A DNA stretch of 64,000 bases from Bacillus sp. V3B (GTDB lineage: Bacteria > Bacillota > Bacilli > Bacillales > Cytobacillaceae): NCBI RefSeq assembly GCF_024494465.1, contig NZ_JAETXM010000001.1, forward strand, positions 1 to 64,000, given 5' to 3'. The translations under genes were made by a program, and so were the position numbers. The stretch's first letter is position 1; every line of letters begins with the position of its first letter. Shown here in pieces: positions 52,827 through 62,722 of this stretch. Below the pieces are notes generated by a model that was given only the letters and a program-made list of their open reading frames with translations, had not been told where the DNA came from and searched no databases.

Positions 52827-53507
52827 ATGAAGGTTACATATCACGGACATTCAGTCGTGAAAATAGAGACAGGTGGCAAGACCATTATCATTGATCCATT
52901 TATTACTGGAAATGGACTGACGGATTTAACTGTTGAAGGTATTAAGCCTGATGTCATCATTTTAACACATGGTCACAATGATCATGTAGGTGATACGGTT
53001 CAACTAGCAAAAGAAAATGATTCTTTAGTCATTGCTAATGATGAACTTTCTAATTATTTAAGCTGGCAGGGAGTGCGAGTCCATGGAATGCATATTGGTG
53101 GTGCTTATCAATTTGAATTTGGAAAAGTGAAGTTAACGCCTGCCTTTCATGGAACGGGTCTTCAAACGGGTGAAAATCAAATTGTGTACTGTGGTATGCC
53201 TGCCGGAATATTATTTACGGCAGAAGGGAAAACCATTTATCACGCAGGTGATACAGCATTATTCTCTGATATGAAATTGATTGGTGAACGACATCCGATT
53301 GATCTAGCATTTCTTCCAATCGGGGATAATTATACAATGGGACCTGGAGATGCCGCTTATGCTGCTAAACTTCTTGGCGCAAAAACAATTGTACCAATTC
53401 ATTATAATACGTTCCCTGTTATTAAACAGGATCCACTGGTGTTTCTTCAAATGCTCGAAAATCATAATGGGAAAATTCTAAACCCTGGCGAAGGAATGGA
53501 ACTCTAA
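52827..53507 (+). CDS. ytkL: Metal-dependent hydrolase YtkL (UPF0173)
   Basis: Metallo-beta-lactamase-fold protein of 226 residues. [11 protein letters not shown] is the metal motif, with further ligands in [17 protein letters not shown] and PIHYNTFP. The sequence starts [11 protein letters not shown], the UPF0173 signature. AAAAAGGAGTGG before the ATG. The spacing of 24 bases after yhfI suggests co-transcription. In B. subtilis these two genes are far apart, so this is the synteny junction. Confidence 0.9.
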   Translation: MKVTYHGHSVVKIETGGKTIIIDPFITGNGLTDLTVEGIKPDVIILTHGHNDHVGDTVQLAKENDSLVIANDELSNYLSWQGVRVHGMHIGGAYQFEFGKVKLTPAFHGTGLQTGENQIVYCGMPAGILFTAEGKTIYHAGDTALFSDMKLIGERHPIDLAFLPIGDNYTMGPGDAAYAAKLLGAKTIVPIHYNTFPVIKQDPLVFLQMLENHNGKILNPGEGMEL

Positions 53508-53555
53508 AAAGCGAAAACAGCTAATTTATTCACAATTAGCTGTTTTCGCTTTTTC
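53506..53555 (+). terminator. Terminator after ytkL
   Basis: AAAAAGCGAAAACAGCTAAT pairs with ATTAGCTGTTTTCGCTTTTT. Confidence 0.93.
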
Positions 53556-53560
53556 TTGTT

Positions 53561-53661
53561 GGCTTTGTTAAACAATAGTGTTGGTGCTCTAATGGCCTTT
53601 GGTTTACACGTCTATTAAGTGATTCAGTGGAATCAAACGCACGGTTGTATACAACAAAGCC
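53561..53661. mobile_element. MITE-like element, copy 2 (101 bp)
   Basis: Perfect 9-bp terminal inverted repeats (GGCTTTGTT and AACAAAGCC), flanked by 8-bp direct repeats with one mismatch (TTCTTGTT left, TTCTTATT right). The left part TGTTAAACAATAGTGTTGGT matches the element at 11903. Non-coding. IR and 8-bp duplication recall IS1595-type transposition. Confidence 0.75.
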
Positions 53662-53754
53662 TTCTTATTAGTTGAAATAGTTGATTTTTAATTTTTTCGA
53701 CTTTTTTTCAGCTTGTACGCATAGATTAATAGTAGTAGAGAAGGGGTGGATAAC

Positions 53755-54000
53755 TTGAATAGAAATCGATATATCATTTGTTTGTTAGCCAGTGGAATAC
53801 TACTTTATTATGCTGTTCCTCGTTTATCCATTTCAAGTATGGAGACAGAAGGGTACTTTTCCATTGTATGGCTTTCATTTGCCTTAATGGTGATAGCTGG
53901 AAATTTAACAGGACTGTTATATACACCAAGTCATAAAAAAAAGAAACAGCCTGTCGGATATAAAAGGAAAAAAGGGATCAAATCGCGGTATTATAATTAA
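53755..54000 (+). CDS. Small two-helix membrane protein, unknown
   Basis: Eighty-one residues. Helices IICLLASGILLYYAV and FSIVWLSFALMVIAGNLTGLL are followed by a strongly basic tail (HKKKKQPVGYKRKKGIKS). TTG at 53755 follows GGGGTGG; GTG 53746 lies inside that SD. No family recognised. Directly upstream of ytoI. Confidence 0.6.
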   Translation: MNRNRYIICLLASGILLYYAVPRLSISSMETEGYFSIVWLSFALMVIAGNLTGLLYTPSHKKKKQPVGYKRKKGIKSRYYN

Positions 54001-54087
54001 AACGGAATACAATAACAAATTGAAACAGAACGCCAAGACCCTTATAATAAGAATATAAATAAGGATTTTATGTAAAGGGTGGTTGTC

Positions 54088-55407
54088 TTGGCTACGAAAC
54101 ATGAACAAATACTACATTATATTGATGAATTGCCAATCGGTGAAAAAATTTCTGTGAGGCAGATTGCCAAGGCTTTAGAGGTAAGTGAAGGGACTGCATA
54201 CAGGGCAATCAAGGAAGCTGAAAATAAAGGCTATGTGAGTACGATCGAACGGGTCGGTACGATTCGAATTGAGCGAAAGAAAAAAGAAAATATTGAAAAG
54301 TTAACTTTTGCCGAAGTAGTTAATATTGTTGATGGCCAGGTGCTAGGCGGAAGAACAGGATTGCACAAAACCTTAAATAAATTTGTGATTGGCGCGATGC
54401 AATTAGATGCGATGATGCGATACACAGATGCAGGAAGCCTTCTGATCGTTGGAAACCGAGTAGATGCTCATGAGTTAGCTTTGATGGCGGGAGCTGCCGT
54501 TTTAATTACAGGTGGTTTTGATACAAATGAAGATGTGAAAAAATTAGCGGATGAATTAGATATGCCAGTTATTTCAAGTAGTTATGATACATTTACAGTG
54601 GCTACGATGATTAATCGTGCAATTGATGATCAATTAATTAAAAAGGAAATCCTTCTTGCTGAGGATATATTAACTCCATTGGAAAAAACGGTCTATTTAA
54701 AAACAACAGATACAATCTCTGATTGGTATGATTTGAATCAGGTGACGGGGCATAGCCGGTTTCCTGTTGTTGATCAACATTTGAAGGTACAAGGAATGAT
54801 TACTTCAAAGGATACGATTGGACATGACAATAGGAGTTTGGTTGAAAAAATAATGACGAAAAACCCAATGACCGTTGGAGTGAAAACGAGTGTTGCTTCA
54901 TCTGCTCATATGATGGTGTGGGAAAGTATTGAAGTGTTACCCGTTGTGAATGATTCAAGTCGCCTTGTAGGGATTATTACTCGTCAAGATGTTTTAAAAG
55001 CGTTACAGATGATTCAACGTCAACCCCAAGTCGGGGAAACCATTGATGATACCGTTACAAATCAAATTAGTTTGGTGAAGGGGAAAACAAAGGGCGAGGA
55101 TGTGTATCGATTCGAAGTAACCCCACAAATGACAAATCATCATGGAACGATATCATATGGAGTATTTACTACCATTGTATCCGAAGCAGCTAATCGAGTA
55201 TTAAGAGGTCATAAAAAAGGGGATCTTGTCGTGGAAAATATGACGATTTACTTTTTAAAGCCCGTTCAACTAGACAGTATGCTTGATATGTATCCTAAAG
55301 TACTAGAAGTTGGACGAAAGTTTGGAAAAGTGGATATTGAAGTTTTTAACGGTGGAACCCTCGTTGGAAAAGCAATGATGATGTGCCAGCTTATCGATAG
55401 ACATTAG
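54088..55407 (+). CDS. ytoI: Multidomain regulator-like protein YtoI (HTH, DRTGG, CBS, hot-dog)
   Basis: Protein of 439 residues. An N-terminal helix-turn-helix (ISVRQIAKALEVSEGTAYRAI, about 18-60) comes first. A DRTGG-like domain (about 70-180, GGRTGLHKTLNKFVIGAMQL) follows, then a CBS pair (about 195-310) and a hot-dog fold (about 325-435, TNHHGTISYGVFTTIVSEAA). This is the layout of YtoI. The CBS pair should bind an adenosine nucleotide. TTG 54088 follows AAAGGGTGG. The regulated process is unknown. Confidence 0.9.
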   Translation: MATKHEQILHYIDELPIGEKISVRQIAKALEVSEGTAYRAIKEAENKGYVSTIERVGTIRIERKKKENIEKLTFAEVVNIVDGQVLGGRTGLHKTLNKFVIGAMQLDAMMRYTDAGSLLIVGNRVDAHELALMAGAAVLITGGFDTNEDVKKLADELDMPVISSSYDTFTVATMINRAIDDQLIKKEILLAEDILTPLEKTVYLKTTDTISDWYDLNQVTGHSRFPVVDQHLKVQGMITSKDTIGHDNRSLVEKIMTKNPMTVGVKTSVASSAHMMVWESIEVLPVVNDSSRLVGIITRQDVLKALQMIQRQPQVGETIDDTVTNQISLVKGKTKGEDVYRFEVTPQMTNHHGTISYGVFTTIVSEAANRVLRGHKKGDLVVENMTIYFLKPVQLDSMLDMYPKVLEVGRKFGKVDIEVFNGGTLVGKAMMMCQLIDRH

Positions 55408-55438
55408 AAAAGCGACGGTGACAGCACCGTCGCTTTAT
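55407..55438. terminator. Bidirectional terminator ytoI/ytpI
   Basis: AAAGCGACGGTG pairs with CACCGTCGCTTT across ACAG. Confidence 0.88.
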
Positions 55439-55446
55439 CAGTATGC

Positions 55447-55746
55447 TTACTTTAGTTCCTGAACTTCTTTTGCGGCAAGCGGACGAAAATATTTATATGC
55501 CTTTATTCCACCTAAAATATTAATTAAACCTAAAATAATAAAAATAGTAGCTACAATATATGTCACCGTTGATTGAAATAAGAAAAGCTGATTGAGGCCG
55601 AATAATGCAATAAATGATCCAAGTGCCATGCTGGATTTTGCTGCAATCCATTTCTTTTCTGCTGGTAGATTTGTTCGAAAATACTTTGCTTTGTAAAAAA
55701 TATAAAATGCTAAAGAAAAAATAATCAGTACAACTAAAATAGGCAT
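55447..55746 (-). CDS. ytpI: YtpI-family membrane protein
   Basis: Ninety-nine residues with three hydrophobic helices (VVLIIFSLAFYIFYKA, SSMALGSFIALFGLNQLFL, TYIVATIFIILGLINIL). The YFRTNLPAEKKW loop and position between ytoI and nrnA are those of YtpI. Function unknown. ATG behind GGAGGATAG. Confidence 0.85.
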   Translation of the reverse strand: MPILVVLIIFSLAFYIFYKAKYFRTNLPAEKKWIAAKSSMALGSFIALFGLNQLFLFQSTVTYIVATIFIILGLINILGGIKAYKYFRPLAAKEVQELK

Positions 55747-55893
55747 GTGATTCTATCCTCCATTTGCTAAACTACTATTATTCAATTTTACAGACTTTTA
55801 TGGAAAATAGCTAAAAAAATGAATTTAATTTCTTTTTATTTCCTATATTTTGTGCTATTAATTAAATATTCCATCCATAAAAAGGAGAAACTT

Positions 55894-56841
55894 ATGAAAG
55901 AAAAAATACTCCAAGCAATCAAACAATACGAAACAATTATTATTCATCGCCATGTACGTCCAGATCCAGATGCTTATGGGTCACAAGGAGGCCTTGCGGA
56001 AATTTTAAAAGCATCATTTCCTGAAAAATCAATTTATACAGTCGGTAAAGAATTCGAACCTCTTAATTACTTGCGTCGTCTTGATGAAATACCTGATGAT
56101 ACATACAAGGGTGCTCTTGTCATTGTTTGTGATACGGCTAACGAAGAGCGTATTGATGACCAAAGATATAAACTGGGTGAAAAATTAATTAAAATAGATC
56201 ACCATCCAAATGTAGATCCATACGGTGATTTGTTATGGGTGAATACAGATGCAAGTTCGGCAAGTGAGATGATCTTTGAATTTTATCAATTTGGAAAGGA
56301 TAAAGGACTGAAACTATCAGATGAAGCGGCAAGACTTATTTATGCTGGTATTGTCGGGGATACAGGACGCTTTTTATTTCCGAGTACAAGTGAAAAAACA
56401 TTTGCCTATGCAGGGGAATTGATCCACTATAATTTTTCCCGTACGGAGATATACGAAGGCATGTACAATCTAAATCCGAATATTGTTAAGTTAAGTGGGT
56501 ATATCCTTCAAAACTATACAACTGGAGCAAACGGAGTGGCTAGTATAAAGTTGACAAAAGATTTGCTTGAACAGTTTAAAGCGGTTCCTTCAGAAGCATC
56601 TTTATTGGTTGGTATACTTGGACACATCCAAGGAATCATGGCATGGGTTTTCTTTATTGAAGAAGAGGATCAAATTAGAGTAAGGTTTCGTTCGAAAGGT
56701 CCAGTTATTAATGAGATTGCCCGTAATTTTAAAGGCGGCGGTCACCCAAAGGCAGCAGGAGCATCTATTTATTCATGGAGTGATGCTGAGGCCGTTATTC
56801 GAGAAGTTGAAATAGCATGTGAAGAGTATGCCCGGTCTTAA
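55894..56841 (+). CDS. nrnA: NrnA oligoribonuclease / pAp phosphatase
   Basis: DHH/DHHA1 phosphoesterase of 315 residues that degrades short RNAs and 3'-phosphoadenosine 5'-phosphate. RPDPDAYGSQGGL, VCDTANEERID, KIDHHPNVDPYG (DHH) and GIVGDTGRF are the catalytic motifs. FKGGGHPKAAGAS is the DHHA1 substrate loop. ATG 55894 follows AAAAAGGAG. The upstream frame from 55819 is discarded. Confidence 0.95.
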   Translation: MKEKILQAIKQYETIIIHRHVRPDPDAYGSQGGLAEILKASFPEKSIYTVGKEFEPLNYLRRLDEIPDDTYKGALVIVCDTANEERIDDQRYKLGEKLIKIDHHPNVDPYGDLLWVNTDASSASEMIFEFYQFGKDKGLKLSDEAARLIYAGIVGDTGRFLFPSTSEKTFAYAGELIHYNFSRTEIYEGMYNLNPNIVKLSGYILQNYTTGANGVASIKLTKDLLEQFKAVPSEASLLVGILGHIQGIMAWVFFIEEEDQIRVRFRSKGPVINEIARNFKGGGHPKAAGASIYSWSDAEAVIREVEIACEEYARS

Positions 56842-56857
56842 TACCGGGCACTTTTCA
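56829..56857 (+). terminator. Terminator after nrnA
   Basis: TGCCCGGT pairs with ACCGGGCA across CTTAAT, then a T-rich tract. Confidence 0.85.
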
Positions 56858-56877
56858 TTTTCTAGCTCCCGCTTTTT

Positions 56878-57381
56878 TTAATCAGCAATCATGACTTCAA
56901 GTTCGATTGAGAGAGTCGTATAAATTGTCATTTCTTTTACTTCTAATTTATAGCGTTTATCATTTACCTTTATGGTTTGATTTTCAATCATTTTTTTGAT
57001 CAACTCGCGACTTTTATAGACGGTATCCATATCTTTAGCTCGCATCATCCCGATGTCTTCTTTCACTTTCTCTTCGATTTCAAACACACTGAGCCGATCA
57101 AGATCATATTTGTCTTTGTAGGTAACTTTTACATAAATACTCTGAATGGTTAGTTTAGCTTGGCTTTCTTTATTTAATTTTTTAAATTCTTCCTGCCAAA
57201 TGGTCTTTTCCTTTTTTAAATCGGAAATTTTAGCTTTCTGTGTTTTTATTTCTTTACTGTACTCTTCCTGCCATACGCCGAAAATAAACAAGAAAATAAA
57301 CCAGCTGATCACACCGCCGATAACCATTCCAGCAAAAAATTGTTGCCATGTTGGTTTTCGATAGTAAGGGGGGATTCTCAT
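56878..57381 (-). CDS. ytrI: Sporulation membrane protein YtrI
   Basis: Protein of 167 residues: one N-terminal membrane helix (FFAGMVIGGVISWFIFLFIFG), a coiled coil (KAKISDLKKEKTIWQEEF) and a C-terminal extracytoplasmic domain. ATG 57381 overlaps the ytrH stop by four bases (ATGA). In B. subtilis ytrI and ytrH form a sigma-E-dependent operon needed for efficient sporulation. Confidence 0.9.
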   Translation of the reverse strand: MRIPPYYRKPTWQQFFAGMVIGGVISWFIFLFIFGVWQEEYSKEIKTQKAKISDLKKEKTIWQEEFKKLNKESQAKLTIQSIYVKVTYKDKYDLDRLSVFEIEEKVKEDIGMMRAKDMDTVYKSRELIKKMIENQTIKVNDKRYKLEVKEMTIYTTLSIELEVMIAD

Positions 57382-57716
57382 AAGGTAGTATGCTCCTGTG
57401 TCAGCCAATGAATAAACATTGAACCTGTTTGTGCTCCCCCTAATGCAGAAAGAATGAGCAGGAACTGTTTAAATAAATCCTTTGTTTCACCTTGTAATAA
57501 ACCCCTCTCAAAAGTATAGACAGCATCAAATGTTCCGCCAATAGCCGTAACAATGGCCCATATGCGAATCATATTAGACAGTCGAAAGATTTCGGTTAAA
57601 GGAGGTTTTCCAGTTAAAAAAGCAGCGAATCCTCCAATAATGGAGCCTCCAATTAGAACACCAAGAGCGATAAAATAACTTTGTAGAAAGAGAGCGAAAA
57701 AGGGTTGATCCTGCAT
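57378..57716 (-). CDS. ytrH: Sporulation membrane protein YtrH
   Basis: Protein of 112 residues with three hydrophobic segments (FIALGVLIGGSIIGGFAAFL, MIRIWAIVTAIGGTFDAVY, LLILSALGGAQTGSMFIHWL). First gene of the ytrHI pair, divergent from dnaE. AAGGATGGGAT precedes the ATG. Confidence 0.9.
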   Translation of the reverse strand: MQDQPFFALFLQSYFIALGVLIGGSIIGGFAAFLTGKPPLTEIFRLSNMIRIWAIVTAIGGTFDAVYTFERGLLQGETKDLFKQFLLILSALGGAQTGSMFIHWLTQEHTTL

Positions 57717-57930
57717 ATGATCCCATCCTTATATAAATAATATCCTCTCTATAAACATATGGACAAGGTTGTATAATTATGTTTATACAGGAAAGTAAAA
57801 AAGAGAACGTATTTTCCTTTTTTTGATGAGAATTCTATAATAATATTAGAGAATGGTTTCTCTATACTAGCAATGCTTGATTTTAAATAAAACAGTCTTT
57901 TTAATAAGACATGTAAGGAAGTGAATGTTC

Positions 57931-60900
57931 GTGTCTTTTATTCACCTTCATGTATATAGTGCATATAGTTTATTGACTAGTACAGCATCGGTAGAAAAGT
58001 TAGTGATAGCTGCGAAGGAAAAAGGATATAAAGCACTGGCTATAACTGACCGTAACGTGATGTATGGGGCAGTTGATTTTTATAAAGAATGTATAAAACA
58101 TTCAATAAAGCCAATTATTGGGGTAACGGTTGATGTACTCAGTGAAGAAGAAGAGAGGTCATTTCCGCTCGTTTTCTTGGCAAAGAATCAAAAGGGCTTT
58201 CAGAATTTGTTGAAGATTACAAGTAGTGTCCAAACAAAGTCAATGACAGGAATTCCAATCAAATGGTTGAAACATTATTCGGAAGGGTTATTTGCTTTAA
58301 CGCCAGGGTTTGAAGGGGAAATTGAACAAGCATTAATGAATGAAGAAATGGAAAAGGCTAATAAGGTCATACGTCTTTATCAGCAATTATTTGGAGGTTC
58401 GTTTTATATTAGTCTACAAAATCATCATATTTCATCTCAAGAAGCATTAAATAACAAACTTTTTGGGTTAGCAAATAACCATCATATTAAGCTTGTTGCA
58501 TCGAACCAAGTATTTTATTTGCATAAAGAAGACGCGTTTGCACATGAATGTTTTCTTGCGATAAAAAATGGTGATAAATTACAAAGTGAAGAGCGAGAAC
58601 GACTTGAAAGTGACGAATACTATTTGAAAACACCAGAAGAAATGACGGAACTTTTTCCTCATATCCCTGATGCACTTGAAAATACGTTGAAGATTGCAGA
58701 AGCTTGTAACGTCACGATTGAACTTCATAAAACAAAGCTACCTAAATTTCCAACAGAAGAAGGGAAGACAGCGGAAATCTTACTAGAGGAAAAATGCTGG
58801 CAAGGTTTCTATGAAAGATATCCCACACACGATGAAACAATGAAAAATCGACTTCAATATGAACTAAGTATTATTAAGAAAATGCAATTTAGTGATTACT
58901 TTCTTATTGTTTGGGATTTTATGAGGTTTGCCAGAGAAGCAGGGATCTTAACGGGGCCGGGAAGGGGGTCGGCAGCTGGTTCATTAGTTGCATATACCCT
59001 CTATATTACGGATGTAGATCCGATCAAGCATCAGCTTATCTTTGAGCGTTTTTTGAATCCTGAACGGATCACCATGCCAGATATTGATATTGATTTTCCC
59101 GATCATAGGCGAGAAGAAGTGATTCAATATGTTGTAAATAAATATGGTCAGCTTCATGTTGCGCAAATTATTACATTTGGGACATTAGCTGCAAAAGCCG
59201 CTCTTCGTGATGTCGGTAGAGTGTTTGGTTTAAACACAATCGAATTAGACAGATTGTCAAGGACTATTCCAACAAAGCCTGGTATAACGCTTCAGGAGGC
59301 ATATAGCGAATCTCGGTCTTTACAAGTATTTGTAAAAGAATCAGATCAAAAGCGACGTTTGTTTGAGACGGCTTTGAAACTAGAAGGTTTACCGAGGCAT
59401 ACTTCCACCCATGCTGCGGGAGTCGTGATTAGTGAACAACCACTAGTGGATGTCATTCCCATTCAACAAGGTCATGATCAAATTTATTTAACCCAATATT
59501 CAATGGAACATCTAGAAGAGTTAGGGTTGCTTAAAATTGACTTTCTAGGTTTAAGAAACCTTTCACTAATTGAGTCGATTTTGAAGTCTATATCTCGCAA
59601 AACTAGTCAAAAATTAAATATAAAAATGATTCCTATGGATGATGAAGCCACTTATCAATTGATTAGTCTTGGGCAAACAACAGGTGTTTTCCAATTGGAA
59701 TCAGAAGGGATGCGCAGTGTATTAAGAAGGCTTCAACCGACTTGCTTTGAGGATATTGTAGCGGTAAACGCTCTTTACCGTCCAGGACCAATGGAAAATA
59801 TACCTCATTTCATTGATCGTAAACATGGGTATGAAAAAGTAGTCTATCCGCATCCGCATTTACGTTCGATTCTTGAGAATACGTATGGAGTAATCGTTTA
59901 CCAAGAACAAATCATCCAAATTGCTTCCGCAATGGCTGGTTTTACTCTTGGTGAAGCAGATTTATTAAGACGAGCCGTGAGTAAAAAGCAAAAAGAAGTG
60001 CTTGATCGCGAAAGGGAGCACTTTATTGCAGGAGCCGAACAGAAGGGCTATGAGAGAAAAACAGCGGATGACATTTATGATTTAATCGTTCGGTTTGCAA
60101 ATTATGGATTTAATCGAAGCCATGCGGTTGCATACAGTTTTATAGCTTATCAACTAGCCTACTTAAAGGCGCATTATCCGATCCATTTTATGGCTGCTAT
60201 CCTCACATCCGTTACGGGGAATGATGGGAAGATCGATCAATATATAAGAGAACTAAAGTTGATGAATATTTCAATCCTCCCACCTTCCATTAGTAAAAGT
60301 GGCTATTCTTTTCTTCCAGAGAAGGATGGAGTACGCTATAGCCTTGGTGCGATTAAGGGAGTTGGAGTAACTGCATTAAAAGAGATTTTTCGTGCTAGAA
60401 AAGAAAAAAGCTTTGTCGATTTATTTGACTTTTGTATTCGAGTTTCACCCAAAAATGTGAATCGTAAAACATTAGAAGCGCTTATTTATTCTGGAAGCTT
60501 TGATGAATTTGGTGAAGATCGAGCCGTTTTGTTAGCTAGTATGGATGTAGCACTTGATCATGCACAGCTAGTAAAACCAAATGATGGGCAACAAGGAGAT
60601 TTATTTTCTGGTGTCGAATTTACTATCAGACCAAAATATTCGACTGCTGATCCAATGGAAGAGGAAGATAAGCTTCGTCTAGAAAAAGAAGTACTCGGTT
60701 TCTATTTATCCAATCATCCTGTGAGCGTATACGAAAAGTTTTTTTCGTCACTACATATTCAATCATTGTATGATCTCACGATTCAAAAGTCCTTTGGAAA
60801 AGCTGTGGTCTACATTGGTGAAGTAAAAAAGATTCGGACAAAGAAAGGTGAACAAATGGCTTTCTTAACGATCAGTGATCAAGGTGGAGAAATGGAGGCT

Positions 60901-61284
60901 GTTGTATTTCCTAATGTATATAAAAAAAACTCTTCTATTTTACAGCAAGGGAACGTCCTTGTTATAGAAGGGAAAATAGAAGAAAGACAAGGGAAAATAC
61001 AGTTCATAATTAAATCAGTTCACCACATGGAAGAAGCAATTGGAAAAAACAATACGACAAAGTCAACACTTTTTATAAAAATTACAGCAGAGCAAGAAAC
61101 AGTAGAAAAATTACAGACTGTAAAGGGGATATTGGAAAGGTATCCAGGAACCAATCAGGTGATCATTTATTACGAACATACACAAAAAAGTATACGTTTA
61201 GAGGAACTACGTGTTGACCCTAATAAACAATGTATAGATGAGTTGAAAAAGGTGGTTGGAAATGGACATGTATTTTTAAAATAA
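57931..61284 (+). CDS. dnaE: DNA polymerase III alpha subunit DnaE
   Basis: Replicative polymerase that extends lagging-strand primers before PolC, 1117 residues. A PHP domain is at the N-terminus (FIHLHVYSAYSLL, TDRNVMYGAVDFY). The Pol3 core has GPGRGSAAGSLVAY (near 342) and the catalytic aspartates in PDIDIDFPD (near 384). The HhH region is near 800, and an OB fold (YIGEVKKIRTKKGEQMAF) is near 955. GTG 57931 fits the family start (SFIHLHV) with AAGGAAG upstream; ATG 57925 is an alternative. No proofreading domain is present, as expected. Confidence 0.96.
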   Translation: MSFIHLHVYSAYSLLTSTASVEKLVIAAKEKGYKALAITDRNVMYGAVDFYKECIKHSIKPIIGVTVDVLSEEEERSFPLVFLAKNQKGFQNLLKITSSVQTKSMTGIPIKWLKHYSEGLFALTPGFEGEIEQALMNEEMEKANKVIRLYQQLFGGSFYISLQNHHISSQEALNNKLFGLANNHHIKLVASNQVFYLHKEDAFAHECFLAIKNGDKLQSEERERLESDEYYLKTPEEMTELFPHIPDALENTLKIAEACNVTIELHKTKLPKFPTEEGKTAEILLEEKCWQGFYERYPTHDETMKNRLQYELSIIKKMQFSDYFLIVWDFMRFAREAGILTGPGRGSAAGSLVAYTLYITDVDPIKHQLIFERFLNPERITMPDIDIDFPDHRREEVIQYVVNKYGQLHVAQIITFGTLAAKAALRDVGRVFGLNTIELDRLSRTIPTKPGITLQEAYSESRSLQVFVKESDQKRRLFETALKLEGLPRHTSTHAAGVVISEQPLVDVIPIQQGHDQIYLTQYSMEHLEELGLLKIDFLGLRNLSLIESILKSISRKTSQKLNIKMIPMDDEATYQLISLGQTTGVFQLESEGMRSVLRRLQPTCFEDIVAVNALYRPGPMENIPHFIDRKHGYEKVVYPHPHLRSILENTYGVIVYQEQIIQIASAMAGFTLGEADLLRRAVSKKQKEVLDREREHFIAGAEQKGYERKTADDIYDLIVRFANYGFNRSHAVAYSFIAYQLAYLKAHYPIHFMAAILTSVTGNDGKIDQYIRELKLMNISILPPSISKSGYSFLPEKDGVRYSLGAIKGVGVTALKEIFRARKEKSFVDLFDFCIRVSPKNVNRKTLEALIYSGSFDEFGEDRAVLLASMDVALDHAQLVKPNDGQQGDLFSGVEFTIRPKYSTADPMEEEDKLRLEKEVLGFYLSNHPVSVYEKFFSSLHIQSLYDLTIQKSFGKAVVYIGEVKKIRTKKGEQMAFLTISDQGGEMEAVVFPNVYKKNSSILQQGNVLVIEGKIEERQGKIQFIIKSVHHMEEAIGKNNTTKSTLFIKITAEQETVEKLQTVKGILERYPGTNQVIIYYEHTQKSIRLEELRVDPNKQCIDELKKVVGNGHVFLK

Positions 61285-61473
61285 CTGCCACTTTATTTCT
61301 TTACAAGTGATAATGATATGTTATATTGTTTAGAAGTAAAACGGTCAGGCCAGTAAAAACACTTAATCTATTGCGATTTTACCTTGAGATTACTTTTACA
61401 AATGAGAAAGTTAATCTCATCAAGAAGGGCATAAATAATTTGTGGATTTGAATCAAACTGAGGAGTGGAAGAG

Positions 61474-62712
61474 TTGACGTTAAGAGAAGAAGCATTGCAT
61501 ATGCACCGTGAAAACAAAGGTAAACTTGAATCAAAATCAAAAGTACAGGTTTTAAATGCAAAAGATCTAAGTTTAGCATACTCTCCAGGAGTGGCAGAAC
61601 CTTGTAAAGAAATTTATGACAAGCCTGAAACCGTATATGAGTATACAATGAAAGGAAATATGGTGGCTGTTGTAACAGACGGAACAGCAGTATTAGGTCT
61701 TGGTAATATTGGGCCACAAGCGGCACTCCCGGTTATGGAAGGAAAAGCTGTTTTATTTAAAAGCTTTGCTGGTGTTGATGCATTTCCTATTTGCTTAAAT
61801 ACAACAAATGTTGAAAAAATTATTGAAACGGTTAAATTATTAGAGCCGACTTTCGGGGGTGTAAATCTTGAAGATATTGCTGCTCCACGTTGTTTTGAAA
61901 TTGAAGAGAGATTAAAGAAAGAGACAAATATTCCTGTATTCCATGATGATCAACATGGTACAGCGATTGTAACAGTAGCAGGTTTATTAAATGCTTTAAA
62001 AATCGTTAATAAAAAGATGTCTGAAATAAAAGTGGTTGCTAACGGTGCAGGTGCGGCTGGAATAGCGATTATTAAACTTCTACACAGCTTTGGTGTTCGT
62101 GATATTATTATGTGCGATACGAAGGGCGCTATTTATGAAGGACGTCCGCTTGGGATGAATGAAGTTAAAAATGAGGTAGCTAAGTTTACAAATAGAGATA
62201 ATCAATCCGGTAGCTTGGAAGAAGTAATCGTAGATGCAGATGTTTTTATTGGCGTATCAGCTGAAGGAGCTCTTTCAAGTGATATGGTGAAAAAAATGAG
62301 CAGGGATGCGATTATCTTTGCGATGGCGAATCCTAATCCTGAAATCTCACCTGATGTAGCAAAGGGTGCAGGTGCGGCTGTAGTGGGTACGGGTAGATCT
62401 GATTATCCTAATCAGGTTAACAATGTTCTTGCTTTTCCGGGGATTTTTCGAGGCGCTTTAGATGTTAGAGCAACTCATATTAATGAAAAGATGAAAGTTG
62501 CAGCTGTTAAGGCAATTGCTAGCCTTATTGCTGAAGCAGAACTTCATGCTGATTATGTTATTCCAGCTCCATTTGATCCGCGGGTTGCCCCTGAAGTAGC
62601 CGCTGCTGTTGCAAAAGCAGCTATGGAAACGGGAGTGGCACGAATCAATATGGATCCTGAAGAAATAAAAGAAAAAACACGAAATCTTGCCGTTATTGGA
62701 AAAAGTGAGTGA
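61474..62712 (+). CDS. ytsJ: NAD(P)-dependent malic enzyme YtsJ
   Basis: Oxidative decarboxylation of malate to pyruvate, 412 residues. SLAYSPGVAEPCKEI, GNMVAVVTDGTAVLGLGNIG, FHDDQHGTAIVTVAGLLNAL (metal aspartates) and VVANGAGAAGIAIIKLL (dinucleotide fold) are present. TTG 61474 follows GAGGAG. B. subtilis YtsJ prefers NADP and supplies NADPH, which fits its place upstream of the acetyl-CoA carboxylase genes. Confidence 0.95.
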   Translation: MTLREEALHMHRENKGKLESKSKVQVLNAKDLSLAYSPGVAEPCKEIYDKPETVYEYTMKGNMVAVVTDGTAVLGLGNIGPQAALPVMEGKAVLFKSFAGVDAFPICLNTTNVEKIIETVKLLEPTFGGVNLEDIAAPRCFEIEERLKKETNIPVFHDDQHGTAIVTVAGLLNALKIVNKKMSEIKVVANGAGAAGIAIIKLLHSFGVRDIIMCDTKGAIYEGRPLGMNEVKNEVAKFTNRDNQSGSLEEVIVDADVFIGVSAEGALSSDMVKKMSRDAIIFAMANPNPEISPDVAKGAGAAVVGTGRSDYPNQVNNVLAFPGIFRGALDVRATHINEKMKVAAVKAIASLIAEAELHADYVIPAPFDPRVAPEVAAAVAKAAMETGVARINMDPEEIKEKTRNLAVIGKSE

Positions 62713-62722
62713 TAACAATAGC

